Virus record (IMG/VR): IMGVR_UViG_3300026518_000004 | Location: 1 to 33,792 of that record | Reading direction: 5' to 3' (one strand) | DNA length: 33,792 nt | Source: a virus | Shown: piece after piece, positions 1-7,096 of the stretch | Position numbering within the stretch: the first letter of the stretch is position 1 | Layout: each line of letters begins with the position of its first letter | Program-made: the position numbers and the translations under genes | The notes under the pieces: generated by a model | Told to the model about the DNA's origin: nothing | What the model saw: only the letters and a program-made list of their open reading frames with translations | Database searches by the model: none

Positions 1-127
1 ACTAAAGCTTGCTTAATACCGTTAACAAGAACTATATCATTACCTGTAACTGATTCTATCTTATTAGTTTCAGAAACATTTAAAACTATAGTAGTAGCTG
101 TAACGTCTATTTCTAAACTTCTTGAAA
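1..127. repeat. Terminal overlap, copy 1 of the circle-closing repeat
   Basis: These 127 bases are identical to 33666-33792, and the tail-tube reading frame continues across the join without interruption. An exact overlap of this length is what an assembler leaves when it closes a circle. It is probably a contig artefact rather than a packaged terminal repeat. The unique genome is then 33,665 bp. Confidence 0.95.
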
Positions 128-887
128 GATATAAAAGATCTGTTGATACAGCTTTAACTTGATAAACAACATTTCCTAATTTTATAAAATTACCTGAAGC
201 AAAATTAACACCTTCGCCAGCTCCTACAGCTATAACTGAATTACCTGCTGTTGCTAATGCGCTAACAGTTCCTTTTTTAACAGCTAATGTAACAGTATCA
301 CCTGCAGATAATGCTGACGCGTCAACTAATGTAATATTTTTAGTATTTATTGCATAATCAACTGAAAAGCTAGCAACTGGACTATCGTCTTGAACAGAAG
401 TGAAATACTCATTCTTACCGATAACGTCAACAGTTCCAATCATTTCACCCTCACCGCCAAAATCTAGAGATAATGAATTAGCCTTTAAACCTACAGATTT
501 ATAGTTAATATCAGTTCCTAAAAGACCTTTTTCAACTTGAAAACTTGGTGTACAAGTATCAGATATTTTGAATGTATGATTAAATTTTGCACCTGCTGCT
601 GCTACTGAATAGTCACCTAAAAGTTGTTTAAGCCAGAAACCAGTTGATACATTATCTATTGCTACTTCTAAAGAACCTGTAACTTCTATATTACCTTTCC
701 CAGTTCTTGAAGGTGATCTACCCGCAGTCATAAGCTCACTTTCTACCTCATTTTGAGAAAAATTTATTGAATTTGATTTAACATATATAGTTTCAAATCC
801 TGTATTTTCAGATTGACCGTAAGCTATTTCTTCTTTTGCACGTACAACAAGATTAGAACCTGTTACGCTTGAACAATTATTTGCCAT
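1..887 (-). CDS. Tail tube protein, N-terminal part (gene spans the contig join)
   Basis: This is the first 295 codons of a 457-residue protein whose remainder is at 33179-33665. The start ATG is at 887, behind a GAGGT Shine-Dalgarno. The protein begins MANNCSSVTGSNLVVRAKEE and is rich in beta-strand-type Val/Thr/Ser/Gly segments, like phage major tail tube proteins. It lies directly after the connector and tail-terminator genes and before the tail-assembly chaperone and tape measure, which is the standard place for the tail tube subunit. It would polymerise into the tube around the tape measure. The C-terminal half may be an added surface domain, since the protein is long for a simple tube subunit. 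The assignment rests on position, size and composition rather than on a diagnostic motif. Confidence 0.75.
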   Translation of the reverse strand, partial: MANNCSSVTGSNLVVRAKEEIAYGQSENTGFETIYVKSNSINFSQNEVESELMTAGRSPSRTGKGNIEVTGSLEVAIDNVSTGFWLKQLLGDYSVAAAGAKFNHTFKISDTCTPSFQVEKGLLGTDINYKSVGLKANSLSLDFGGEGEMIGTVDVIGKNEYFTSVQDDSPVASFSVDYAINTKNITLVDASALSAGDTVTLAVKKGTVSALATAGNSVIAVGAGEGVNFASGNFIKLGNVVYQVKAVSTDLLYLSRSLEIDVTATTIVLNVSETNKIESVTGNDIVLVNGIKQAL

Positions 888-923
888 AATGATTTACCTC
901 TTTTATTTATTTTTTATAAACGT

Positions 924-953
924 ATTATATCTTATTTTTGTAGAACTAGTGAA
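924..953 (-). promoter_or_regulatory. Sigma70-like promoter for the tail tube gene
   Basis: Read on the minus strand there is TTCACT, an 18-bp spacer and TATAAT, ending about 37 bp before the tail tube ATG at 887. The -10 box is perfect and the -35 box is one base off the TTGACT used by other late promoters here. Confidence 0.5.
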
Positions 954-1332
954 TTAAGCATGCTTCGAAGTCTACAAAGCTTTCGTATAGATCACCTGGT
1001 GTAGATCTAAATGGTGCACCTAAACCTTCTTGTTCTGTATATTTTAGTCCATTTATTGATTTATTTCTTAAAAACAAAACTACTTTATCTAACAATTCTA
1101 GATTTTTCGTAGGATTTTTTTCGTAAATAGTTATTCTTAAATTACCTTTAAAATTTAATCCAGCGTCTCCAGCTGTTAAAAATCTTTGTTTTGTAGATTG
1201 TGGAAGATAAGATAAAGAAATATAAGGTATTTTATCTTTAATTTCTTCGCTTGAATCTAGTCTAACTTTACTATCTATCCAGTCATTTATAAATGTAGTA
1301 TGTATTTTCTTTAATATTGTTGAATGATTCAT
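946..1332 (-). CDS. Probable tail terminator / tail completion protein
   Basis: This is a 128-residue protein between an HK97-gp10-like connector and the tail tube, the usual place of the lambda gpU-type tail terminator. It starts MNHSTILKKI. It has mixed helix and strand character, with a central strand segment (ITIYEKNPTK) and an acidic C-terminus (ESFVDFEACLIH). Such proteins form a ring that ends tail polymerisation and joins tail to head. It follows 1346-1648 after 13 bp and belongs to the same late transcript. No catalytic motif is expected. The functional name comes from gene order and length. Confidence 0.5.
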   Translation of the reverse strand: MNHSTILKKIHTTFINDWIDSKVRLDSSEEIKDKIPYISLSYLPQSTKQRFLTAGDAGLNFKGNLRITIYEKNPTKNLELLDKVVLFLRNKSINGLKYTEQEGLGAPFRSTPGDLYESFVDFEACLIH

Positions 1333-1345
1333 TATTTAACCTCTT

Positions 1346-1648
1346 TTATTTAAATTTATCTTTCCATTGTCTAACGTGTGGTAATACGCCTTGCGGAAGT
1401 TGTCCGTTTTTAAGTCCTCTTATCAATACAATCTCTGAATAATTAGCTGTATTTACAAGAACATATTTACCTGGTCCTATTTTTTCTACATTATTCCAAG
1501 AATCTCTTAAAAAACCAGTTTGAACAGGAGTCATTACAACTAATTCGTCTTTTAACATTTCAACTTCATTTTCAAATTCTAAGTACATTTCTTCTTTTAA
1601 ATCTTTTATTTCTTTAGATATTTGAGAATTTGAAGGTATATTTATCAT
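1346..1648 (-). CDS. HK97 gp10-like head-tail connector / tail completion protein
   Basis: This is a 100-residue protein with a charged helical N-terminus (about residues 9-38) followed by the segment TPVQTGFLRDSW near residues 40-52. That segment is the hallmark of HK97-gp10-type proteins, in which a 'TPVdTGxLr.S' motif follows an N-terminal helix. These proteins act at the head-tail joint. The stop of the upstream gene (1651-2019) lies 2 bp away, so the two are tightly coupled. It is somewhat shorter than the usual 110-150 residues. The C-terminus HVRQWKDKFK is normal for the family. Confidence 0.75.
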   Translation of the reverse strand: MINIPSNSQISKEIKDLKEEMYLEFENEVEMLKDELVVMTPVQTGFLRDSWNNVEKIGPGKYVLVNTANYSEIVLIRGLKNGQLPQGVLPHVRQWKDKFK

Positions 1649-1650
1649 AA

Positions 1651-2019
1651 CTAAATCTCTTTATCTTCTCTAATAACAACTTTATAAATAGCTGTTTCAA
1701 AAACGTCTTTTACTTCTGATATAAAAGATATTGTATATAACACACTTTGTATTACTATACGTGTAGATATATCAACTTTAAAAGTTAATGGAACATTTAA
1801 TAATATTTGTTTATCACCTTCAAAATAACTATATCCATTTTCTTTTAATATTCCAGAATCTAATTGAATAAATGCTCCAAGTCCTTTTTCAGTTTTAATT
1901 AAAGTTTTTATATTTTGTCCCTCTTCTATATTAAAAGAAGAAATTCCATAGTTATTTACGTCTAATTCAAATCCAAATGTTGTTAGTAGCTCTTTAGCTA
2001 CATTGTGAAAACCTGCCAT
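1651..2019 (-). CDS. Probable head closure / neck protein
   Basis: This is a 122-residue protein, mostly beta strand after residue 40. Its start ATG at 2019 lies 3 bp after the stop of the connector gene 2023-2529, with a weak GGGGT Shine-Dalgarno inside that gene's end. It lies between a gp6-like connector and the gp10-like protein, where head-closure (stopper) proteins are normally encoded. I see no signature motif. The call is by position. It could equally be another small neck or tail-completion component. Confidence 0.4.
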   Translation of the reverse strand: MAGFHNVAKELLTTFGFELDVNNYGISSFNIEEGQNIKTLIKTEKGLGAFIQLDSGILKENGYSYFEGDKQILLNVPLTFKVDISTRIVIQSVLYTISFISEVKDVFETAIYKVVIREDKEI

Positions 2020-2022
2020 AAT

Positions 2023-2529
2023 TTACCCCTTATTTACATTTATAAACATTGATCCGCCACCTATATAATTATAAAGTAAATTTTCAAGATATGGATTATT
2101 AGCAAATGCTGCATTAGTAGAACTAGTTGCCTGGAAATATTCTTTTTCAAGAACGTCAGCCTTTTCTTTTTTAACTTGTATTCCAGAATCTACTACTAAA
2201 ATAGTGTTTATAGTTCCATTAGCAATGTTTGCACAAATATAAGCTGTAGCTAGCTGTATATCGTCCGATAAGACATAATCAACCTCGTAATCCCTCGGAA
2301 ATTCTAAACGCTGTGTAGAGTCTTGTTTAAATCCATTCCATGACATTAAATTATCTAATATTTGAGTAGCATTAATTAATTGATTTTCTAATTGAGCGTC
2401 TGTAAATGCAGTTATATCAGTAAAATTAATCATAATATTATTAGTATTTATTGCTTTAAGTGTAGCTACAGATATATAGCTTGTTGCAGTTAATAAGTTT
2501 GTTTTGTTGTATTCTATAAAATCATACAT
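2023..2529 (-). CDS. Head-tail connector protein (DnaT-like/gp6-like phage family)
   Basis: This is a 168-residue protein. It contains the pattern W-G-x-Q-x-Q-x-L-x-F-P-R (residues about 64-79, including SWNGFKQDSTQRLEFPRD). It then has a helical segment DDIQLATAYICANIANG. This arrangement is typical of the phage family annotated as 'DnaT-like ssDNA-binding' or gp6-like adaptor. Despite that name, in structural operons it usually serves as the head-tail adaptor. It is the first structural gene after the HeH-domain protein and has its own promoter-like sequence upstream (2560-2588). The tail ends YNYIGGGSMFINVNKG. Confidence 0.65.
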   Translation of the reverse strand: MYDFIEYNKTNLLTATSYISVATLKAINTNNIMINFTDITAFTDAQLENQLINATQILDNLMSWNGFKQDSTQRLEFPRDYEVDYVLSDDIQLATAYICANIANGTINTILVVDSGIQVKKEKADVLEKEYFQATSSTNAAFANNPYLENLLYNYIGGGSMFINVNKG

Positions 2530-2559
2530 TTATTGCACCTCTTTGTTTTAATTAAAAGA

Positions 2560-2588
2560 ATTATACAATAAATATATTAGTTATGCAA
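2560..2588 (-). promoter_or_regulatory. Sigma70-like promoter upstream of the connector gene
   Basis: The minus strand reads TTGCAT, a 17-bp spacer and TATAAT, in the 64-bp gap between the HeH gene and the connector gene. It would start transcription about 25 bp before the connector ATG at 2529. Confidence 0.5.
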
Positions 2589-2593
2589 AAGCC

Positions 2594-2974
2594 TTAAAGA
2601 CTTCCGGCATGTTTTGCTGCGTCATGAACTGAACCATGTGTTTTACCGTCTTCAGTTATCCAACCTGTCTCAATCTTTTTCACTTTAGAATAATTAGGTT
2701 TAACCTCGTCTTCTATGTCAGTATCTTCTTCTTCTTCTTCTTCTATACAAAATGTAGTATCGTTTTCTTCGTCTTCTGGATCTACAGTCTTATCAGCTTC
2801 TATAGTTAAATCTTCTTGTCCATTTACTGAATTATCTTCTAATTCATTTTCAACATTTAATTCTTCAACTTTAATAACTTCTTTTAATAAGTTTTTAATA
2901 TCTGCAGAACTTAATGATTTGTCAAATTCAACACCTCTATCTTCTAATTCTTTTATTGCTTCTGTTTTTGTCAT
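2594..2974 (-). CDS. HeH/LEM-domain acidic protein of the head module
   Basis: This is a 126-residue protein with three parts. Residues 1-32 (TKTEAIKELEDRGVEFD.. SSADIKNLLK) form a helix-extension-helix (HeH/LEM/SAP-like) fold, common in small phage proteins near head genes. Residues about 35-95 are very acidic, with a run of Glu. The C-terminus has WITEDGKTHGSVHDAAKHAG, a small separate module. It is the first gene transcribed from the promoter at 3019-3047 at the edge of iteron block A. HeH/SAP modules often bind nucleic acid or chaperone head parts. The role here is inferred and uncertain. Confidence 0.55.
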   Translation of the reverse strand: MTKTEAIKELEDRGVEFDKSLSSADIKNLLKEVIKVEELNVENELEDNSVNGQEDLTIEADKTVDPEDEENDTTFCIEEEEEEDTDIEDEVKPNYSKVKKIETGWITEDGKTHGSVHDAAKHAGSL

Positions 2975-3018
2975 AATTATTCACCATACCCTGATTATTT
3001 CTCTTTTGAGATACCGTA

Positions 3019-3047
3019 ATTATACATTTTTTAATTTTTTTAGTCAA
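3019..3047 (-). promoter_or_regulatory. Late promoter A (TTGACT-N17-TATAAT)
   Basis: On the minus strand a TTGACT box (3042-3047) is followed by exactly 17 bp and TATAAT (3019-3024). It would drive the HeH/connector/tail operon. It sits at the downstream edge of iteron block A, with a TGTAATATTACA palindrome and TGTAAGA repeats immediately upstream. Binding there could activate or repress it. Confidence 0.8.
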
Positions 3048-3385
3048 ATTTTGTAATATTACACTTTTTGTAAGAGTTTTGTAAGAAAAGTGTAAGACCG
3101 ATTCTAGCGCTGACAGCGGTGTTTCAAGTATGTTTTAAAAATCTCTTACATTTCTTACACTTTTTTCAGGTTAATATCTCACAACTGTATATATACTACA
3201 ACTTTTGTACCCTGTTTAAGTTTCAGGCCTCTCTACATATCACCTACTATATATATTCTATTTTCTTAAATTAAGTGTAATATTGTAAGAGAGTATGTAA
3301 AATGGTTTATAAAGCCCAAGATATAGGGCTTACAGAGTCTTACGTTTTTCTTACACTTTTCTTACATTTCTTACACTTATTATAT
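3042..3385. repeat. Iteron block A: duplicated regulatory region with phased TGTAAGA/TCTTACA repeats
   Basis: This gene-free 340-bp region is repeated at about 13065-13385. It holds TGTAAGA at 3069, 3080 and 3091 (11-bp steps). TCTTACA occurs at 3144 and 3153. TCTTAC repeats occur at 3338, 3349, 3360 and 3369 (steps of 11, 11 and 9). Between the arrays is a conserved core, AGCGCTGACAGCGGTGTTTC, and a hairpin with an AAGCCC/GGGCTT stem (3312-3331). The arrays face each other and leave a diverged centre (about 3176-3250). Such phasing suggests cooperative binding of one protein on one face of DNA. The block ends 2 bp before the RuvC stop. It may be a late-promoter control region or a replication origin. 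Confidence 0.85.
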
Positions 3386-3386
3386 T

Positions 3387-3905
3387 TTATAAATTATAAT
3401 ATCTTGAGAGCCAATAAGAATCTACTATATCCTCAAATTTCTTAGCACCAATTTTAATATTAGATTGATCTGATAATATCATTTGTTCTCTTAGTTCAAC
3501 CTTATCTATCATTTCTTGTTTAGTTGCTTTACCTGATCCTGTTACAGCTTTCTTCAAAGTTAAAGGAGGTATAATGTCGTACTTTATTTTCTTTTTGTTT
3601 AGCTCATATAAGATAACATAAAATAGTCCGGCCAGTTGTCTAATTGAGGCCTGCATTGAAGCAAAACTCATTCCCTCTATAACAACTTGCTTAATATCAT
3701 ATCGTTTAATTATAATTAACATTTCTTTAACTATAATTTGTATTCTTTCTTCTAATGATTTATCATTTTTAGTAGATATACATGAAGCTTCTATAATTGT
3801 TTGACAATCATAAACACAAAATCCAGTATTTGAAAAAGATTGATCAATACCTAAAATTATTTCATGTGGATTTAATTCTTTATTATTATTATTTACATAT
3901 CCCAT
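3387..3905 (-). CDS. ruvC: RuvC-like Holliday junction resolvase
   Basis: This 172-residue protein has the RuvC nuclease fold signatures in order. They are ILGIDQSFSNTG with Asp21, VVIEGMSF with Glu77, a basic segment KKAVTGSGKATKQ (119-130), and FEDIVDSYW with Asp159 and Asp162. These match the four acidic metal-binding positions of RuvC. It would cut branched DNA produced during phage replication or recombination before packaging. It is unusual in lying between the major capsid gene and the connector genes within the late transcript. It lies between the capsid gene terminator and iteron block A. Some phages use such enzymes to debranch DNA for terminase. I am confident of the fold and the active-site residues. 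Confidence 0.9.
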   Translation of the reverse strand: MGYVNNNNKELNPHEIILGIDQSFSNTGFCVYDCQTIIEASCISTKNDKSLEERIQIIVKEMLIIIKRYDIKQVVIEGMSFASMQASIRQLAGLFYVILYELNKKKIKYDIIPPLTLKKAVTGSGKATKQEMIDKVELREQMILSDQSNIKIGAKKFEDIVDSYWLSRYYNL

Positions 3906-3930
3906 TTTTCAATACCTCTTTTTTATTAAA

Positions 3931-3959
3931 ATTATATCACTTTAAATTATTTAAATGAA
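3931..3959 (-). promoter_or_regulatory. Sigma70-like promoter upstream of ruvC
   Basis: The minus strand has TTCATT, 17 bp and TATAAT, about 25 bp before the ruvC ATG at 3905. The remaining bases between ruvC and the capsid gene (to 4092) are AT-rich and hold no gene. Confidence 0.45.
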
Positions 3960-4092
3960 ATGTGAATAATTATTGTATTTAAGTAAAGTTTAAGTTTAAG
4001 GTTAAATTTATGTGAATAGTTATACAGATATGTAATATCTAGTTATAAGTTTTAAGATATGAAAGTTAGAAGTTTAATTTATTAAAATGATA

Positions 4093-4114
4093 GAGAGAGC
4101 AAAGGTACTCTCTC
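4093..4114 (-). terminator. Hairpin terminator after the major capsid gene
   Basis: A perfect 7-bp stem GAGAGAG/CTCTCTC (4093-4099 and 4108-4114) encloses an 8-base loop, just past the capsid stop. On the minus strand it is followed by ATCATTTTAAT, a weak U-tract. A second small hairpin (GAAAC/GTTTC, 4122-4142) overlaps the capsid stop codon itself. Partial termination here would make capsid mRNA abundant relative to downstream genes. Confidence 0.55.
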
Positions 4115-4129
4115 AATATTAAAGAAACC

Positions 4130-5116
4130 CTAGATAAGAGTTTCTAAAGCTACGAATGGAGCTAATTTAGCAGGAACTAAACGAGTCCAAGCTGTAGGGT
4201 CAGCAAGCTCTGCAACAGAAGGAGATACGTCTGCAGGAGTTCCAACATAAGAATAACCGTTTAAGTGTAAAAGGAAACCTAATCTAGTTATAACGTAATC
4301 AGATCCACCACCGTTTCCGTCTAGTTCATTTCTACCTTGTTCAACTGGAAAGTCTACTTTAGCAGGTTCAAAAACAAATGCACCTTTTTTAATGAATATA
4401 GTTGTTGCTCTATTACCATTCACTGCGTCAGCTACTATAGTAACAGCGTCATTCATTATAATTTCAAGTCCATTGTAATATTTTCTTACTATTCCATTAG
4501 TAGAATCTCTTTCAGTAGTTATAGAAGCAGCGTCATTTTTCATTATTTCGCCCATAACTGAACTATGCATAACAACAGTATCGAAGTTGTCCATGTGGTC
4601 ACCAGTTTTAAGTAAAGCGTCTATTGTAAGCGCATAAGAGAACTTATTAGCAATATCAACAAGAACATTATCAGAAGCATTATTAGCTTTATTAGAAGCT
4701 ATAGCACCGTCGAGGATACTTAACATTCTAGCTTGAATTTCTTTAGCCCAATGCTTTGAGAAATAAGATCTAGCATAATCAAGAGTATTAGCACCTGAAC
4801 CGATTAATCTTGCTATTGTTTTTTCTCCCCATACTTTATTAAGGAATGTAACACGTGCGTCTGCTTCAACTTTACTAAGTTTTGCGATTGCTGCGTCAGT
4901 ATCTGCGTCATTTGAAATATTACTTTCTACATAAGTTTCTTCTTGAACAAATGGAATAGATATTTTAGTTCCAGTATCCATGTTTGAAACAACATTTGCA
5001 ATTTTAGCGTCTCCAGTAACGATTCCTGAATTTACTACATTAGTTAATTCTGAAGTTGTAAGAAAATCTTCGATTGCCCATAAAACACGATTGAATATGT
5101 CTGCGATTTTTGTCAT
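4130..5116 (-). CDS. Major capsid protein
   Basis: This 328-residue protein is encoded directly after the scaffold gene, the expected order for an HK97-fold capsid. Features that fit phage capsid families are an N-terminal helix (MTKIADIFNRVLWAIEDFL), a strand region with TKISIPFVQEETY (E-loop-like), and the segment ARVTFLNKVWGEKTIARLIG. A long central helix region (KHWAKEIQARMLSILDGAIA) follows, and a late segment VITRLGFLLHLNGYSYVG precedes the C-terminus. It has a roughly 300-bp leader with two promoter-like sequences and a hairpin, and a terminator just downstream. That is consistent with very high expression. No protease gene is visible nearby, so processing may not occur. Confidence 0.85.
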   Translation of the reverse strand: MTKIADIFNRVLWAIEDFLTTSELTNVVNSGIVTGDAKIANVVSNMDTGTKISIPFVQEETYVESNISNDADTDAAIAKLSKVEADARVTFLNKVWGEKTIARLIGSGANTLDYARSYFSKHWAKEIQARMLSILDGAIASNKANNASDNVLVDIANKFSYALTIDALLKTGDHMDNFDTVVMHSSVMGEIMKNDAASITTERDSTNGIVRKYYNGLEIIMNDAVTIVADAVNGNRATTIFIKKGAFVFEPAKVDFPVEQGRNELDGNGGGSDYVITRLGFLLHLNGYSYVGTPADVSPSVAELADPTAWTRLVPAKLAPFVALETLI

Positions 5117-5239
5117 AATAATTACCTCTCTGTAATTTGATTTTTTTTGTCTTAAATAATATTTTTATAACTTAATCCAAAGTTTAAAATATAGTTAAAA
5201 AATAAGTTTAATCCAAAACCTCTTTTTTTTGCATGTAGA

Positions 5240-5268
5240 ATTGTATCATATTTTTTTTAATAAGTGAA
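5240..5268 (-). promoter_or_regulatory. Promoter for the major capsid gene
   Basis: The minus strand reads TTCACT, 17 bp, TACAAT. It would give a leader of roughly 110-120 bases before the capsid ATG at 5116. The A/T-rich leader has no gene. Confidence 0.5.
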
Positions 5269-5304
5269 ATAAGTGTTATTTTTGATTTATTTGTGAAGTG
5301 ATTT

Positions 5305-5334
5305 GAGATAACATTTACTTAAAAATGATATCTC
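5305..5334. other. Hairpin in the capsid leader region
   Basis: GAGATA (5305-5310) pairs with TATCTC (5329-5334). After one A/A mismatch, CATTT pairs with AAATG around a 6-base loop. This gives 11 pairs in a 30-base stem-loop within the 328-bp gap between scaffold and capsid genes. It could be a terminator after the scaffold gene or an mRNA-stabilising structure. The T-tract is poor on both strands. Confidence 0.5.
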
Positions 5335-5410
5335 GAGGTTTATCCGGAATGATAATTGAAAAAAAACAAAACAGAATAAAGGGCTACTAACCTCATTTAT
5401 TCATAATGTT

Positions 5411-5439
5411 ATTATATCATAAGATAACTTAAGAACCAA
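5411..5439 (-). promoter_or_regulatory. Weak upstream promoter candidate in the scaffold-capsid gap
   Basis: TTGGTT, 17 bp and TATAAT on the minus strand, directly after the scaffold stop at 5445. It would add a roughly 290-base leader to capsid mRNA. Confidence 0.3.
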
Positions 5440-5444
5440 ACTTT

Positions 5445-6176
5445 TTATAGTTTAATTCCTAATTTTGCAGCTTGTGCTCTTTTTTGTTTTGCGAAATCGC
5501 TTTCTCCAGCATTTCCACCTTTTGTATTTCCTGTTTGAGTTCCTGAACCTGAATTTACGTCAGCTTTAAATAAGAATGAATAATCTTCTGAAGCTTTAAT
5601 ATCTTCTAATTTTTGAGATAGAGATAATGCTACTCCGTCTTTTCTAACTGTTGTACCGTCTTTACCCTTAAATACTATCTTACCTTCTTCAAAAGTTGCA
5701 CCAGATTTTAATTCGTCGATAATCATTTGATTAGCTTTTGGATTTATAGCACTAACACCTTGTGTAGTCTTATATAGTTCTAATTCAAGTTTAGAATCTA
5801 ATACAGCTTTAGAATTACCATTCTTAGCAGTTATTAAATCATTATTTAAATTATTTATAGTTTCTTCTAATTTAATTATTTCAAGTTTTGCTATTTTCTC
5901 TTTATCTGTTGCACTTTGTCCTGCATTTGTTAAAAGTCCTGAAACTTTTGATTCTAAAACTTCGTCAGACAATTCTTCACCTTCTTCAAATCCCAATTTA
6001 CCTTTTACTGATTTAGTAAAGTTTTTATACTTATCACGCTTAGTAATTGCTTCAGTAAGCTTACCTTCAAGCGTCGCAACTTCTGAACTTAGAGTGTTAT
6101 AATTTCCTTGTAATTTTTTAGCTTCAGCTAGTGCAGTTGGATTATCTGATAATTCTTTTAATAATGTTTCCCACAT
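5445..6176 (-). CDS. Capsid scaffolding protein
   Basis: This 243-residue protein lies immediately before the capsid gene. It begins MWETLLKELSDNPTALAEAK. It has long charged heptad-like helical stretches (about residues 25-60 and 90-130). A low-complexity linker (SGSGTQTGNTKGGNAGES, near 205-225) and a basic C-terminal helix ending KRAQAAKLGIKL follow. This is the usual build of phage scaffolds, where a basic C-terminal helix docks on the capsid protein. It has its own strong late promoter (6210-6238). No protease triad is visible, so it is probably a pure scaffold. Confidence 0.8.
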   Translation of the reverse strand: MWETLLKELSDNPTALAEAKKLQGNYNTLSSEVATLEGKLTEAITKRDKYKNFTKSVKGKLGFEEGEELSDEVLESKVSGLLTNAGQSATDKEKIAKLEIIKLEETINNLNNDLITAKNGNSKAVLDSKLELELYKTTQGVSAINPKANQMIIDELKSGATFEEGKIVFKGKDGTTVRKDGVALSLSQKLEDIKASEDYSFLFKADVNSGSGTQTGNTKGGNAGESDFAKQKRAQAAKLGIKL

Positions 6177-6209
6177 GTTTTGTTACCTCTCTTTATTTTA
6201 GATAACGAT

Positions 6210-6238
6210 ATTATAGTTATTTTATCAAAAAAAGTCAA
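6210..6238 (-). promoter_or_regulatory. Late promoter D (TTGACT-N17-TATAAT) for scaffold and capsid
   Basis: On the minus strand TTGACT (6233-6238), 17 bp and TATAAT (6210-6215) precede the scaffold ATG at 6176. Box sequence and spacing are identical to those of late promoters A, B and C. It restarts minus-strand transcription after the plus-strand gene island at 6400-7045. Confidence 0.75.
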
Positions 6239-6399
6239 AAAATATATAATTGATTAAAAAATAGGCATAAATTGGTTAAAACTTATACAATTAAAATACT
6301 GTATATCTACTATTTAATATTATTTATACATATTACAATGTATATGAAACGAGACACCGGAATGACTCTTTCATTGAAAATTAAAACAAGGCGTAAGTT

Positions 6400-6525
6400 A
6401 TGAGAAATGTTAAAAATGGATTAGTTGCAGTTACTGCAATTATGTTATGTAAAAATGAAGTTGCTAAATTAGCTATAAATAAATTCTTAAATGAATTAAA
6501 TTCAAAAGGATTAATTAATGCTTAG
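6400..6525 (+). CDS. Small hypothetical protein of the plus-strand island
   Basis: This is a 41-residue ORF, MRNVKNGLVAVTAIMLCKNE at the start, ending NSKGLINA. An AAGGCG sequence lies about 7 bases before the ATG. It overlaps the start of the next plus-strand gene by 8 bp (the ATG at 6518 lies inside its end), which is typical of translational coupling. It is transcribed against the surrounding late operon. The hydrophobic first half (GLVAVTAIMLC) could insert weakly in a membrane. Function unknown. Confidence 0.5.
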   Translation: MRNVKNGLVAVTAIMLCKNEVAKLAINKFLNELNSKGLINA

Positions 6526-6913
6526 TAGATTAGAAAGAACTAAAAAAAGAGCAATGCACAGAAAACTTGGTTTATCTGTTAAACATATATCAATTACTAT
6601 TGATTTAGAAATTGAAGAAAAAGAAAATGAAGTTAACAAACTTTATAAATATGTTCATAAATTAATTCATAAAAATATAAATGAAGTTAACTTAATCTCA
6701 ATAATAAAATTAGTTGATAAAAAATCAATTGGTTTTAAGAGAGTTATGAGTTTGATTGATTCAATATCTGAATTATCAAATATGTTTAAAATAGATTCTT
6801 TTACGTTATCTCAACGAATCGTAGATAATAAAAATAATCTTATAAGTATTCTTGAAAGTAATTTATCAAGAAAAGAAATAACTAAATCAGTTATTAAGAT
6901 ATTAGAGAGTTAA
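6518..6913 (+). CDS. Hypothetical helical protein, moron-like
   Basis: This 131-residue protein has a very basic N-terminus (LERTKKRAMHRKLG) followed by predicted helices throughout (for example EIEEKENEVNKLYKYVHKLI). It has no motif I recognise. It is coded on the plus strand inside the minus-strand head operon, with its own upstream coupled ORF and a terminator overlapping its stop codon. This isolated, self-contained layout is that of a 'moron' cargo gene, often used for defence, superinfection exclusion or host takeover. That role is an inference from layout only. Confidence 0.65.
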   Translation: MLSRLERTKKRAMHRKLGLSVKHISITIDLEIEEKENEVNKLYKYVHKLIHKNINEVNLISIIKLVDKKSIGFKRVMSLIDSISELSNMFKIDSFTLSQRIVDNKNNLISILESNLSRKEITKSVIKILES

Positions 6914-6932
6914 TTCTCTCTATCTCGTTTTT
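6904..6932 (+). terminator. Rho-independent terminator of the plus-strand island
   Basis: AGAGAG (6904-6909) pairs perfectly with CTCTCT (6916-6921) around a TTAATT loop. A CGTTTTT tract follows at 6926-6932. The stem overlaps the stop codon of the 6518-6913 gene. Confidence 0.65.
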
Positions 6933-6970
6933 ACGATACAATTACTAAACTAAATCAAGAGGTACTAAAA

Positions 6971-7045
6971 ATGGAATACTATATATATTCAAGATTTATT
7001 ATTATTTTAACTCTTTTTGTGTCTACATTAATATTTTTCAATTAA
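6971..7045 (+). CDS. Tiny membrane peptide
   Basis: This is a 24-residue ORF with a good AGAGGT Shine-Dalgarno 7 bases before its ATG. The peptide MEYYIYSRFIIILTLFVSTL.. is nearly one transmembrane helix (residues 8-22). It comes after the island terminator and converges with the MuF-like gene (stop at 7097). The 50 bases after it contain a GTGGA/TCCAC inverted repeat (about 7049-7077) that could end transcription. Too short for homology-based naming. The Shine-Dalgarno is the main support. Confidence 0.45.
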   Translation: MEYYIYSRFIIILTLFVSTLIFFN

Positions 7046-7096
7046 AAGTGGAAACATATTTAATAATCGGATCCACATTATTAATTTATACAATAT

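Noticed and set aside
3042-3385. CRISPR array
   Set aside because: The repeats are only 6-8 bp and phased at 9-11 bp, occur in both orientations, and have no unique spacers of 30 bp or so.
5340-5396. 18-codon ORF MRLVALYSVLFFFNYHSG in the capsid leader (minus strand)
   Set aside because: It has no Shine-Dalgarno and no coupling, and such short frames are expected in 300 bp of leader.
5331-5400. Resemblance between 5331-5380 and the leader of the gene at 6400 (shared CCGGAATGA and ATTGAAAA)
   Set aside because: The match is short and AT-rich outside the CCGGAATGA part. It might be a decayed copy of the plus-strand island's leader, but this is too weak to call.
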